Of a stretch of 64,000 bases of DNA, positions 21,020 through 27,825 are shown one piece after another. A model generated the notes under the pieces. The model searched no databases. It was not told the DNA's origin and saw only the letters and a list, made by a program, of their open reading frames with translations. Origin of the DNA: JAGWBD01 sp965197455 (lineage in GTDB: Bacteria > Chloroflexota > Anaerolineae > Aggregatilineales > Phototrophicaceae); contig OZ240208.1 in NCBI GenBank assembly GCA_965197455.1, positions 186,001-250,000 on the forward strand, read 5' to 3'. Every line of letters starts with the position of its first letter. Position 1 is the first letter of the stretch. The translations under genes were made by a program, and so were the position numbers.

Positions 21020-21580
21020 TCAGCTATGCAGTAGTCCCTGGGTCGCAACGCCCGCTGGCATACGGGTCGCGTCGTTGATGCGTGCGCCGCTCAAATTGGC
21101 CTTGTCAAGCCGCGCGCCAGTCAGATCCGCATCGCGCAGGTCCGCCTGCCACAGATTGGCATGGCGCAAATCGGCCTCGCGCAAATCAGCATGACGCAGC
21201 CTTGCATTTGCCAGATGCGCATGACGCAGGTCCGCCGCGCGCAAACTGGCCCCGCTAAGCAGCGCATCACATAGATTGGCGTGAATCAGACAGGCGTGAC
21301 TCAGGTCCGCCTGGCACAGGTCGGTCGCGTTAAGATAGGCGCCGTCAAGCCGGGCCTTCCGCAAAATCGCGCCTCTCAGCACAGCGCGGGCCAGGCGCGA
21401 CTGCTGCAACTGCGCGCCGCTGAGGTCCAGGCCGCTCAGGCTGCCATCTTGCGTCCAGCCCCTGGCCTGCAGTCGCCTGATGGCCGTTATGCTGGCCTTG
21501 TTCTGGCCGCGCTGCAGCTCGTCGATCAGCGTCTGTTTTGAACGCGGAATGCGATCCAGCAGGTTGTTCAGGAGTCTCAT
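21020..21580 (-). CDS. Pentapeptide-repeat protein
   Basis: A 186-residue protein. After a ~50-residue helical start, residues ~55-170 are more than 20 consecutive A-[D/N]-L-x-x type pentapeptides, which fold into a right-handed square beta-helix. Family members range from gyrase-protecting DNA mimics to structural proteins, and sequence alone does not decide. The ATG at 21580 overlaps the upstream stop (ATGA). Its place between an acyl-CoA dehydrogenase and etfBA is unusual. Confidence 0.9.
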   Translation of the reverse strand: MRLLNNLLDRIPRSKQTLIDELQRGQNKASITAIRRLQARGWTQDGSLSGLDLSGAQLQQSRLARAVLRGAILRKARLDGAYLNATDLCQADLSHACLIHANLCDALLSGASLRAADLRHAHLANARLRHADLREADLRHANLWQADLRDADLTGARLDKANLSGARINDATRMPAGVATQGLLHS

Positions 21581-22266
21581 CCGGACAGTCCATTGCGCCG
21601 CAGAAAAGCCGCAATCTCGCCTGCCATCTGCTGCGCCCCCGCGGGTGTCGGCTGCATACCATCGCAACTGTAGCCAAAGCCCTCGCGTTCGCGCAGGCTT
21701 TCATACTGCGGCGCGCGGATTTGCCAGACCTGGGCGCGTAGCAGCCAGGGCAGCAGCTGCAGGGGCGGACGCTGCGGAACAGCGGCGGGCGTCAGGCTGC
21801 CTTGCAGATCCAGCACCGGCACCCGCAACTCATCACAAAGCTGCTGCGTGGCAGCGTTGACCTCGCGCAGGGCGGTCACGAGCTGCGGGCGATATTCGGC
21901 GGGTGGCAGCGCGACGAACGACCGAATGTTATTGCGCTGCAGCATCAGCAGCAGCGCGCGCAGGTTTTCGCGGCAGGCGATGGGCGACAGGCGGCCGCCG
22001 CGGATGCGCTTGTGCCAGCGATAGTACGGGCGCAGCGCAGGCTCGCTGTGCGACAGGGCGTCGTGCAGGCCGGCCATGAGGAAGACGGCCTGCGGCTGCA
22101 ACGCCACCACATCATCCTGGGCGCGCCGGTACAGGTTGAGGCTGGTATCCCCGTGGCGACCCTGCTTGATGAAATGGTGGCCGCGCAGCCTGGCGGCGAC
22201 GTCGTCGACGATGCTGGCGCCGGCCAGGCCCTGCAGCAGCTCGTCGCCGAGAAAAACGACTTTCAC
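21577..22266 (-). CDS. SGNH-hydrolase-like protein lacking the catalytic Ser and His
   Basis: A ~229-residue protein with the SGNH/GDSL fold pattern. Block I reads L-G-D-E-L-L where G-D-S is expected, block III reads G-L-H-D instead of G-x-N-D, and block V reads D-G-M-Q-P where D-x-x-H is expected. Ser, Asn and His are therefore all replaced, and esterase activity is unlikely. The GTG at 22266 is preferred because it is 14 bases past the upstream stop region and directly precedes the first strand; ATG 22317 would overlap the upstream gene. The stop overlaps the pentapeptide start. Confidence 0.7.
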   Translation of the reverse strand: MKVVFLGDELLQGLAGASIVDDVAARLRGHHFIKQGRHGDTSLNLYRRAQDDVVALQPQAVFLMAGLHDALSHSEPALRPYYRWHKRIRGGRLSPIACRENLRALLLMLQRNNIRSFVALPPAEYRPQLVTALREVNAATQQLCDELRVPVLDLQGSLTPAAVPQRPPLQLLPWLLRAQVWQIRAPQYESLREREGFGYSCDGMQPTPAGAQQMAGEIAAFLRRNGLSG

Positions 22267-22279
22267 CGCGCCGCCTGCA

Positions 22280-23503
22280 TCAGGGCGAGTCCTCGTCGCC
22301 CAGCCAGTAGTCTTCATTCCAGGCGGGCAACTCGCAGCGCAGCGGCCGGTCCGCGCGCAGACCCAGTGCGTAGTCCGCCTGCATCAGCTGGTGGATTTCG
22401 CTGGTGCCTTCGTAAATCGTCGCGCCCTTGCTGTTGCGCAGGTAGCGCTCCACCGGGAACTCGTCGCTGTAACCATAGGCGCCGTGCACCTGCACAGCTT
22501 CCAGCGCGGCCTGCACACTGTGGTCAGTCGCGTACCATTTGGCCAGGCCGGTCTCGCGCGTGTTGCGTTGACCCTGATTCTTCAGCCAGCCGGCACGCAG
22601 CCACAGCAGGCGCGCGCAGTCGTACCATTGCTGCATGTGCGCCAGCTTTTGCTTGACCAGCTGGTGCTGGCTGATGGGCGTGCCGAAGCTGCGTCGCTCC
22701 TGCGCATAGCGCAAGCTGGCTTCCAGGCAGGCGCGGATGAGGCCCGTAGCGCCGCTGGCGACGGTGTAGCGGCCGTTGTCCAGCGCCGCCATCGCAATCT
22801 TGAAGCCTTCGCCCTCTTCACCGAGGCGATTGGCGACGGGCACTGCGACGTCCTGCATGGCGACCCAGCCGGTGGAGCCGGCGCGAATGCCCAGCTTGCC
22901 GTGGATGTCGCCGCTGCTCACGCCGGCCATGTCGCGCGTGACGATGAAAGCGGTCATGCCCGCATGCGCCGGCTGCGCGTCCAGGTCATGGCGCGCGACC
23001 ACGAGGAAGTTGTCCGCCTTCGTCGCCAGGCTAATCCACATCTTCTCGCCGTTCAGCACATAGCAGTCGCCCTCGCGCCGGGCAGTCGCGCGCATGGCAG
23101 CCACGTCGCTGCCAGCGCCTGGCTCGGTGAGGCAAAAGGCGCCGACCTGTTCACCGAGTCCCTGGGGCCTCAGCAAGCGTCGCTTCTGCTCCTCGTTGCC
23201 CCATTGCAGCAGTGACAGGGAGTTCAGGCCCATGTGCACCGACAGGATGACGCGCAGCGAAGTGTCCGCGCGCTCCAGTTCTTCACAGACGAGGCCCAGG
23301 GTGAGGTAGTCGTAGCCCTGACCGCCATAGCGCGTTGGCAGGCAGATGCCGAGCAGGCCCAGCTCCGCCATGCGTGGCAGCAGCTCCGGATCCATGCGCT
23401 GCTCACGGTCCCAGGCCGTGATGTGCGGCTGCACCTCGCGCTCCACAAAGTCGCGCACCATGCGTTGCGCCTGCAAACGCTCCTCACCGAGTTCGAAATC
23501 CAT
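22280..23503 (-). CDS. Acyl-CoA dehydrogenase
   Basis: A 407-residue FAD enzyme that introduces the alpha-beta double bond in acyl-CoA and hands electrons to ETF, encoded downstream in the same direction. Visible motifs are the F-C-L-T-E-P-x-A-G-S-D FAD/substrate loop, the R-x-x-F-G-x-P-I helix and the C-terminal I-Y-E-G-T-S-E-I-H, whose Glu is the catalytic base in short- and medium-chain enzymes. The ATG at 23503 follows a GAGGG Shine-Dalgarno; upstream in-frame sequence overlaps the promoter. Chain length cannot be told. Confidence 0.95.
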   Translation of the reverse strand: MDFELGEERLQAQRMVRDFVEREVQPHITAWDREQRMDPELLPRMAELGLLGICLPTRYGGQGYDYLTLGLVCEELERADTSLRVILSVHMGLNSLSLLQWGNEEQKRRLLRPQGLGEQVGAFCLTEPGAGSDVAAMRATARREGDCYVLNGEKMWISLATKADNFLVVARHDLDAQPAHAGMTAFIVTRDMAGVSSGDIHGKLGIRAGSTGWVAMQDVAVPVANRLGEEGEGFKIAMAALDNGRYTVASGATGLIRACLEASLRYAQERRSFGTPISQHQLVKQKLAHMQQWYDCARLLWLRAGWLKNQGQRNTRETGLAKWYATDHSVQAALEAVQVHGAYGYSDEFPVERYLRNSKGATIYEGTSEIHQLMQADYALGLRADRPLRCELPAWNEDYWLGDEDSP

Positions 23504-23533
23504 ACCGGCCCTCAGCTCACCTGCTCCACACCC

Positions 23534-23539
23534 AGTATA
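23534..23539 (-). promoter_or_regulatory. -10 element for the acyl-CoA dehydrogenase operon
   Basis: TATACT on the minus strand, 30 bases upstream of the ATG at 23503. No convincing -35 is seen 16-18 bases further up. Confidence 0.5.
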
Positions 23540-23564
23540 ACAGCGGCCGGCCAGCCGCATCTGC

Positions 23565-23570
23565 TACAAT
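23565..23570 (+). promoter_or_regulatory. -10 element for the GNAT gene
   Basis: TACAAT 27 bases before the ATG at 23598, with GGAGAGGG between them as ribosome-binding site. It is divergent from the acyl-CoA dehydrogenase -10, and the two are 25 bases apart. No clear -35. Confidence 0.5.
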
Positions 23571-23597
23571 CGCCGCCGCAAGCGCAGGAGAGGGCAC

Positions 23598-24128
23598 ATG
23601 ACGACCATCCCTGACACGCTCGTGACAACCTACCTGGAGATGACCAGCAGGGATCGTTTCCGCCCGGCCTTCCTGGACGCAGCGGCCAGCGCGGATTGCC
23701 GCCTGCTGCAACTGGAAGCGCTGGATCTCGATTTCTATCGCTTTCTCTACGGTACTGTGGGCGGACCCTGGCGCTGGCGCTTGCGCCTTGGCATCCTGCC
23801 AGCCGAACTGCAGCAACTACTAATGCGTTCCGGTGTGACGGTGGATGTGCTTTACGTGGCCGGCGCGCCGGCGGGCTACGTCGAGTTGTGCCGCGAAGGC
23901 CCTGACACCGAAGTCGCCTACTTCGGCTTGCGCGCGGCCTGGTTCGGGCGCGGCCTGGGCAAACATCTGCTCAGTCTCGGCGTGCAGCGCGCCTGGGACG
24001 ACGGCGCGCAACGGGTGTGGGTGCACACCTGCAACCTGGACGCGCCGCATGCCATGGCGAACTATCGCAAACGCGGCTTTGAAGTTTACATGGTGGAGCA
24101 GGAGCCCATGCCAGAGTTACTGGCATGA
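23598..24128 (+). CDS. GNAT-family N-acetyltransferase
   Basis: A 176-residue acetyltransferase fold. The acetyl-CoA binding motif A appears as a strand with L-R-A-A-W-F-G-R-G-L-G-K-H-L-L (residues ~114-128), matching R/Q-x-x-G-x-G/A. The end strand-helix carries N-Y-R-K-R-G-F-E. The substrate is not predictable. A strong GGAGAGGG ribosome-binding site decides the start at 23598. It is convergent with the MoeZ-like gene. Confidence 0.88.
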   Translation: MTTIPDTLVTTYLEMTSRDRFRPAFLDAAASADCRLLQLEALDLDFYRFLYGTVGGPWRWRLRLGILPAELQQLLMRSGVTVDVLYVAGAPAGYVELCREGPDTEVAYFGLRAAWFGRGLGKHLLSLGVQRAWDDGAQRVWVHTCNLDAPHAMANYRKRGFEVYMVEQEPMPELLA

Positions 24129-24177
24129 GCCAGGCCAACCTTCAGCGCGCCTCCGGCCAGAAGACGCGCTGCGCAGT

Positions 24178-25422
24178 TTAGTAGGTTGGCAGTGAGGGGT
24201 CGATCTCGCGCGCCCAGGCGTTGATGCCGCCGCTGAGGTTGAGCATCTTGTTCTCGTAGCCGAGCTTGCGCAGGAATTCGATCGAATCGGCGCTGCGGAT
24301 GCCGGTGCGGCAGTGCACGATCAGTTCACGATCCGCCGGAATCTCCCCCAGCACCGTTTCTTCGCGCGACTTGTGGCCGGCCATCACGTCGTTCATCGCA
24401 GCTTCAATGCGCGGCTTGGGGACGCGCAGGGCATCATCCAGCGCCGAGATTTCCCACTCGATGGGGTTGCGCACATCGAGAATGATCAGGTCATCGCCGG
24501 CATCCAGACGCGCCTTGAGCGCAGCCACGCTGATTTCCTCGACCACTTCCTCGACCTCTTGATGGCCATTGGCGCCGACGAAGGTGCTGTGGTCGTGCGC
24601 CGGCATGCCACAGAACTGCTCGTAGTCGATCAGTTCGACCTGCTCCGGCGCAATGCTGCAGACCGGGCAGGCGGTGTCGCGGCGCACCCGAATGGTGGTG
24701 AAGGTCATCTCCAGCGCGTCATACAGCAACATGCGCCCGATCATCGGGTCGCCGATGCCCAGCAACAGCTTGATGCCCTCGGTCGCCTGCAGTGTGCCGA
24801 TGGTGCCGGGCAGGATGCCGAGCACACCGCCTTCGGCGCAGCTGGGCACCAGTCCCGGCGGCGGCGGTTCCGGGAACATGCAGCGGTAACACGGGCCTTC
24901 CTTCGCGTAAAAGACGCTCAGCTGGCCCTCAAAACGGAAAATACTGCCGTAGACGTTGGGTTTGCCCAGCTTGACGCAGGCGTCGTTGACCAGATAGCGC
25001 GTTGGGAAGTTGTCCGTGCCGTCAATGATGACGTCATAGGGTTCCATCAGACGCAGGGCATTGGCCGAAGTCAGCGGCTCGTTGTAGGTGTCGATCTGTG
25101 TAAACGGGTTGATGTCGCGGATGCGCGCCACGGCGCTTTCCAGCTTGCTGGTGCCGATGGTGCTTTGCCCGTGAATGATCTGGCGCTGCAGGTTGCTTTC
25201 GTCAACGACGTCGTAGTCCACCAGACCCAGACGGCCGATGCCTGCCGCTGCCAGGTAAAGCGCCAGCGGACTGCCGAGGCCGCCCGTGCCAATGAGCAGC
25301 ACGCTGGAGGCTTTCAGCAGGCGTTGTCCCTCGACGCCCACTTCCGGCATGATGATATGACGGCTGTAGCGCCGGATTTCCTCGTTACTCAGTGTGCCCG
25401 GGTTGCTTGCCAGTGCCTGCAT
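24178..25422 (-). CDS. moeZ: E1-like adenylyltransferase with C-terminal rhodanese (MoeZ/MoeBR type)
   Basis: This protein adenylates the C-terminal Gly-Gly of a ThiS/MoaD-like sulfur carrier and converts it to a thiocarboxylate. Residues ~12-265 are the ThiF/MoeB domain: G-T-G-G-L-G (45-50), D-N-F-x-x-R, and zinc Cys pairs C-Y-R-C and C-P-V-C. Residues ~310-414 are a rhodanese with active Cys371 in H-C-R-T-G-I-R-S. The ATG at 25422 has GAGGGAAG upstream; a TTG at 25479 overlapping the previous stop is the alternative. Its carrier is encoded immediately upstream, in the arrangement of mycobacterial MoeZ/CysO pathways. Confidence 0.93.
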   Translation of the reverse strand: MQALASNPGTLSNEEIRRYSRHIIMPEVGVEGQRLLKASSVLLIGTGGLGSPLALYLAAAGIGRLGLVDYDVVDESNLQRQIIHGQSTIGTSKLESAVARIRDINPFTQIDTYNEPLTSANALRLMEPYDVIIDGTDNFPTRYLVNDACVKLGKPNVYGSIFRFEGQLSVFYAKEGPCYRCMFPEPPPPGLVPSCAEGGVLGILPGTIGTLQATEGIKLLLGIGDPMIGRMLLYDALEMTFTTIRVRRDTACPVCSIAPEQVELIDYEQFCGMPAHDHSTFVGANGHQEVEEVVEEISVAALKARLDAGDDLIILDVRNPIEWEISALDDALRVPKPRIEAAMNDVMAGHKSREETVLGEIPADRELIVHCRTGIRSADSIEFLRKLGYENKMLNLSGGINAWAREIDPSLPTY

Positions 25423-25475
25423 GATGTCTTCCCTCGCTTCCACCCTGGAATGCGGGCGGTTCTGCTTTCCCTTGC

Positions 25476-25745
25476 TCAACCGCCGGCGATGCTGGGGATG
25501 ATGCGCAGGCTGTCGCCCGCGTCAATCCCGGTGTCCAGCCCGTCCAGAAAACGAATGTCTTCCTCGCCGAGGAAGATGTTGACGAAGTTGCGCAGCTTTG
25601 GCCCTTCGTAGAGGTGCTGCCGCAAATCCGGGTAGCGCGTGGTCAGGTCCTCCAGCGCGGCGCCGATGGTGTCGCCACCGACCTCGACGACGGCCTGGTC
25701 AGCCGTGTAGGCCCGCAGGGGGCTGGGAATGCGGATGGTGACCAT
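25476..25745 (-). CDS. ThiS/MoaD-family sulfur carrier (CysO-like)
   Basis: An 89-residue ubiquitin-fold carrier ending in Ala-Gly-Gly, the tail that becomes a thiocarboxylate. The pattern of a strand, a helix with T-I-G-A-A-L-E-D-L, and the loop N-I-F-L-G-E-E-D-I-R-F matches CysO more than ThiS. The ATG at 25745 is chosen because the longer frame runs back into tRNA-Cys. It lies between tRNA-Cys and the E1-rhodanese on the same strand, and a JAMM peptidase is just upstream, as in the mec-cysO system. No cysM is nearby. Confidence 0.9.
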   Translation of the reverse strand: MVTIRIPSPLRAYTADQAVVEVGGDTIGAALEDLTTRYPDLRQHLYEGPKLRNFVNIFLGEEDIRFLDGLDTGIDAGDSLRIIPSIAGG

Positions 25746-25787
25746 ACGATGCTGCTCCTTTGGCGAATGCCTGCAGTATACCCAAAA

Positions 25788-25859
25788 AGGTGCGCGCGGG
25801 AGTCGAACCCGCTCACGTCGCATTTGCAGTGCGATGCCTCACCGTCCGGCCCGCGCACC
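25788..25859 (-). tRNA. tRNA-Cys (anticodon GCA)
   Basis: The acceptor stem GGTGCGC (25853-25859) pairs with GCGCACC (25789-25795). The discriminator is U, the identity base of tRNA-Cys. The anticodon stem TCGCA/TGCGA encloses loop C-T-G-C-A-A-A with anticodon GCA, and the T-arm carries GGTTCGACTCC. CCA is not encoded. It sits 13 bases after the JAMM stop and 42 bases before the carrier start, all on one strand, so it is probably part of the same transcript. Confidence 0.95.
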
Positions 25860-25872
25860 AGGTGTCAAGCTC

Positions 25873-26298
25873 TCAAACAGCCTCCAGCGACTCAGCATCA
25901 AACTTGCTGCGGTCCGCGCACAGACGCCAGGCAAGCATCTCCTGCGCTGTGCCGCCCTGCACGCGCGTGATCAGATAAACGAAGTTGGGCAGGGCATGTT
26001 CGCGATCATAGTCCGAGGGAATCGCGGGCGAGTCCGGGTGGCTGTGATAGTAGCCCAGCAACACCAGACCGCGCGCGTCGGCCTCATCTTCCAGGCGCAT
26101 CCAGTCCTGCGGCGTCATGGCGTAGCGGTGATGCTGCTCGGCCGCCTCAAAGACGTTTTCCACCGGGATGCTCTCGCTGATGCGCGCCCCTTCCGCGTCA
26201 ACCTGACCCAGCAGGAAGCCGCCGCCCTCGTTGGGCCAGGTCGCCTCCAGGTGCTGGAAGAGTTGCCCTTGCAAGGCTTTTGTGATGCGGACGGGCAT
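25873..26298 (-). CDS. JAMM/MPN+ metallopeptidase (Mec-like)
   Basis: A 141-residue zinc peptidase of the JAB/MPN+ family. Glu24, His85 and His87, Ser95 and Asp98 make the complete E...HxHx7Sx2D motif, so it should be active. In Mycobacterium the equivalent Mec+ cuts Cys from the CysO-Cys adduct, completing cysteine synthesis. The neighbouring ThiS/CysO-like carrier and MoeZ-like E1 support that role. The ATG at 26298 follows GTGAGG; longer frames upstream run through a terminator hairpin and a separate leader ORF in another frame, so they are rejected. Confidence 0.92.
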   Translation of the reverse strand: MPVRITKALQGQLFQHLEATWPNEGGGFLLGQVDAEGARISESIPVENVFEAAEQHHRYAMTPQDWMRLEDEADARGLVLLGYYHSHPDSPAIPSDYDREHALPNFVYLITRVQGGTAQEMLAWRLCADRSKFDAESLEAV

Positions 26299-26319
26299 GT
26301 GCGCCAGCCTCACTTTCCA

Positions 26320-26348
26320 AACAAAATGCCAACCGGGAGGGTTGGCAT
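26320..26348 (-). terminator. Intrinsic terminator between leader ORF and JAMM gene
   Basis: On the minus strand a perfect 9-bp stem (26340-26348 with 26326-26334), 5-base loop, is followed directly by TTTTGTTT. It lies after the leader stop codon and 21 bases before the JAMM ATG. A terminator between promoter and first main gene implies attenuation. Confidence 0.85.
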
Positions 26349-26409
26349 AGTCGCCACTGCTGTAACCGAACAGCGTCCCGGAATTAGAGTCCTGTGTCCG
26401 GACAGGGAC
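26340..26409 (-). promoter_or_regulatory. Candidate attenuator hairpins over the Cys codons and terminator arm
   Basis: Two minus-strand structures are possible. A hairpin at 26389-26409 (7 bp with one bulged C, loop CCGGAC) covers both Cys codons. A second, 26340-26367, pairs GGT (26365-26367) and TGGC (26353-26356) with GCCA (26343-26346) and ACC (26340-26342), and would capture the 5' arm of the terminator. The second contains an 8-base bulge and is only a hand-drawn candidate antiterminator. Confidence 0.45.
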
Positions 26410-26449
26410 AGAAGTCGCGCACTGCGTTCGGGAACGTCTCAAGCTTCAT
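26384..26449 (-). CDS. Leader peptide ORF with Cys-Pro-Cys
   Basis: A 21-codon ORF from ATG (26449) to TAA (26384-26386). Residues 14-16 are Cys-Pro-Cys (codons TGT CCC TGT). No ribosome-binding site is visible, but a -10 ends seven bases before the ATG, so the mRNA would start at or next to the A of ATG (leaderless). It precedes an intrinsic terminator and then the JAMM, tRNA-Cys, CysO-like and MoeZ-like genes. It most likely acts in cis through ribosome stalling at Cys codons. Whether it is translated is inferred. Confidence 0.65.
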   Translation of the reverse strand: MKLETFPNAVRDFCPCPDTGL

Positions 26450-26455
26450 GCGGAC

Positions 26456-26484
26456 AGTCTAGCAGCATCTGCCGCGATCTGCAA
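26456..26484 (-). promoter_or_regulatory. Promoter of the leader/JAMM/tRNA-Cys operon
   Basis: On the minus strand TTGCAG (26479-26484) and TAGACT (26456-26461) are spaced by 17 bases, with an extended TG before the -10. The leader ATG begins seven bases past the -10. Confidence 0.6.
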
Positions 26485-26508
26485 GCGACGTCCGCTGCGC
26501 TCCCGCCG

Positions 26509-26537
26509 TTGCTTCAGGCGGAGGCCATTGCTATACT
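26509..26537 (+). promoter_or_regulatory. Promoter of the citrate synthase gene
   Basis: TTGCTT (26509-26514) and TATACT (26532-26537) with a 17-base spacer. It is divergent from the leader promoter and would give a ~78-base 5' leader before the ATG at 26623. Confidence 0.7.
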
Positions 26538-26622
26538 GGCCCGCGCAGCAAATGACAAACACAAACGGCACAGAAGCGACCGGGTACGCGCCGGAAGCAG
26601 AGAGACTGCCGGGGAGCAGACG

Positions 26623-27774
26623 ATGGTTGAGCAGGTAAACACGGGACTGGATGGCGTGGTCATCGGCGAGACGCGCACCAGCCTGGTGGATGGAATCGCT
26701 GGCAAGCTGTCTTACGGTGGCTACCGCATTGAGGACCTGGCCGCCAACGCTTCCTTCGAGGAAATCGTCTTCCTGCTGTGGCACAATCGCCTGCCGCTGG
26801 CCGCGGAGCTGGAAGCCTTACGCCTCGAGATCGCGCAAAGCGCGGCTTTGCCCGAACCCCTGCTGGCCGTGCTGCGCGCCTTCCCGCACGCTGCGGACCC
26901 CATGGCCGTGCTGGAGGCGGCAGTGGCCGCGCTGGCCTTCCATGACGAGGATGCTGCCGACAATTCGCTGGAGGCCTCGCAGCGCAAGGCCCTGCGCCTG
27001 ACCGGCCAGATCACCACGCTCTGTGCCGCCTGGAACCGAATTCGCGCGGGCAATGAACCGGTCGCGCCGCGTAGCGACCTCACGTTGGCGCAGAACTTTC
27101 TCTACATGCTTAAGAACGAGATGCCGGACGAAACGGCCACGGCTGCGCTGGATGTATATCTGGTGCTGCTGGCCGAACATGGCATGAACGCCAGCACCTT
27201 CACCGCGCGCGTGGTCACAGCCACCGAATCAGACCTGCACAGCGCCGTGGTCGCGGCTATCGGCGCTCTGAAAGGCCCGGCCCACGGCGGCGCCAATTCC
27301 GCAGCCATGCACATGTTTCTCGAAATCGGTGAACCCAGCCGCGTCGCGGACTGGTTCCGCGAGGAAGTGCAGGGCAAACGCCGGCGTATCATGGGCATTG
27401 GGCATCGTGTCTACAAGACGCTGGACCCCCGGGCAGGCGTTCTCAAGCAGCACTCGCAGGCCCTGGCCGCCAGCTCCGGCAACGGCAAATGGTTCGACAT
27501 CGCGGAGAAACTGGAGCAGGCTGCGCGCGCCGACGACTTCTTCATTCAGCGGCGTCTCTTCCCCAACGTGGATTACTACAGCGCCATCCTGCTTTACACA
27601 ATTGAACTCGACGTGGACATGTTTACGCCGCTCTTCGTAATGAGCCGCATTGCCGGCTGGTCGGCCCACATCTTCGAACAGAAGCGCAACAATCGCCTCA
27701 TCCGGCCAAAGGCCAACTACGTCGGCCCGCAGGACCGCGCATGGGAGCCGCTCGACGCGCGCCAGGCGCAGTAA
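26623..27774 (+). CDS. gltA: Citrate synthase
   Basis: It condenses acetyl-CoA with oxaloacetate in the TCA cycle. The 383-residue length fits the short Gram-positive/archaeal type. The catalytic triad is present: His221 in P-A-H-G-G-A-N, His261 in G-I-G-H-R-V-Y and Asp317 in P-N-V-D-Y-Y-S. The start at 26623 follows GGGGAG by about six bases; the long open frame upstream crosses the tRNA and is non-coding. 2-Methylcitrate synthase is a close relative and cannot be excluded. No prp genes are nearby. Confidence 0.94.
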   Translation: MVEQVNTGLDGVVIGETRTSLVDGIAGKLSYGGYRIEDLAANASFEEIVFLLWHNRLPLAAELEALRLEIAQSAALPEPLLAVLRAFPHAADPMAVLEAAVAALAFHDEDAADNSLEASQRKALRLTGQITTLCAAWNRIRAGNEPVAPRSDLTLAQNFLYMLKNEMPDETATAALDVYLVLLAEHGMNASTFTARVVTATESDLHSAVVAAIGALKGPAHGGANSAAMHMFLEIGEPSRVADWFREEVQGKRRRIMGIGHRVYKTLDPRAGVLKQHSQALAASSGNGKWFDIAEKLEQAARADDFFIQRRLFPNVDYYSAILLYTIELDVDMFTPLFVMSRIAGWSAHIFEQKRNNRLIRPKANYVGPQDRAWEPLDARQAQ

Positions 27775-27813
27775 GCCGGCCTGCCCGCTCCGCCAGTCCA
27801 GCGGGCTGCGCGC

Positions 27814-27819
27814 TATACT
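27814..27819 (+). promoter_or_regulatory. -10 element giving a leaderless recombinase mRNA
   Basis: TATACT ends seven bases before the ATG at 27826, so transcription would begin at or beside the start codon. There is no ribosome-binding site in the gap and no clear -35. Confidence 0.55.
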
Positions 27820-27825
27820 CGCCTG

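Noticed and set aside
25873..26442. JAMM peptidase with a 48-residue N-terminal extension starting at 26442
   Set aside because: The extension reads through the terminator and overlaps the Cys leader in another frame; 26298 has a ribosome-binding site and gives the family length.
26296..26460. A T-box or other known riboswitch before the JAMM gene
   Set aside because: No T-box consensus or known aptamer pattern was found; the leader ORF explains the structure better.
25729..26622. N-terminal extension of citrate synthase to 25729
   Set aside because: It would cross tRNA-Cys and the JAMM gene on the other strand; ATG 26623 has GGGGAG and matches family length.
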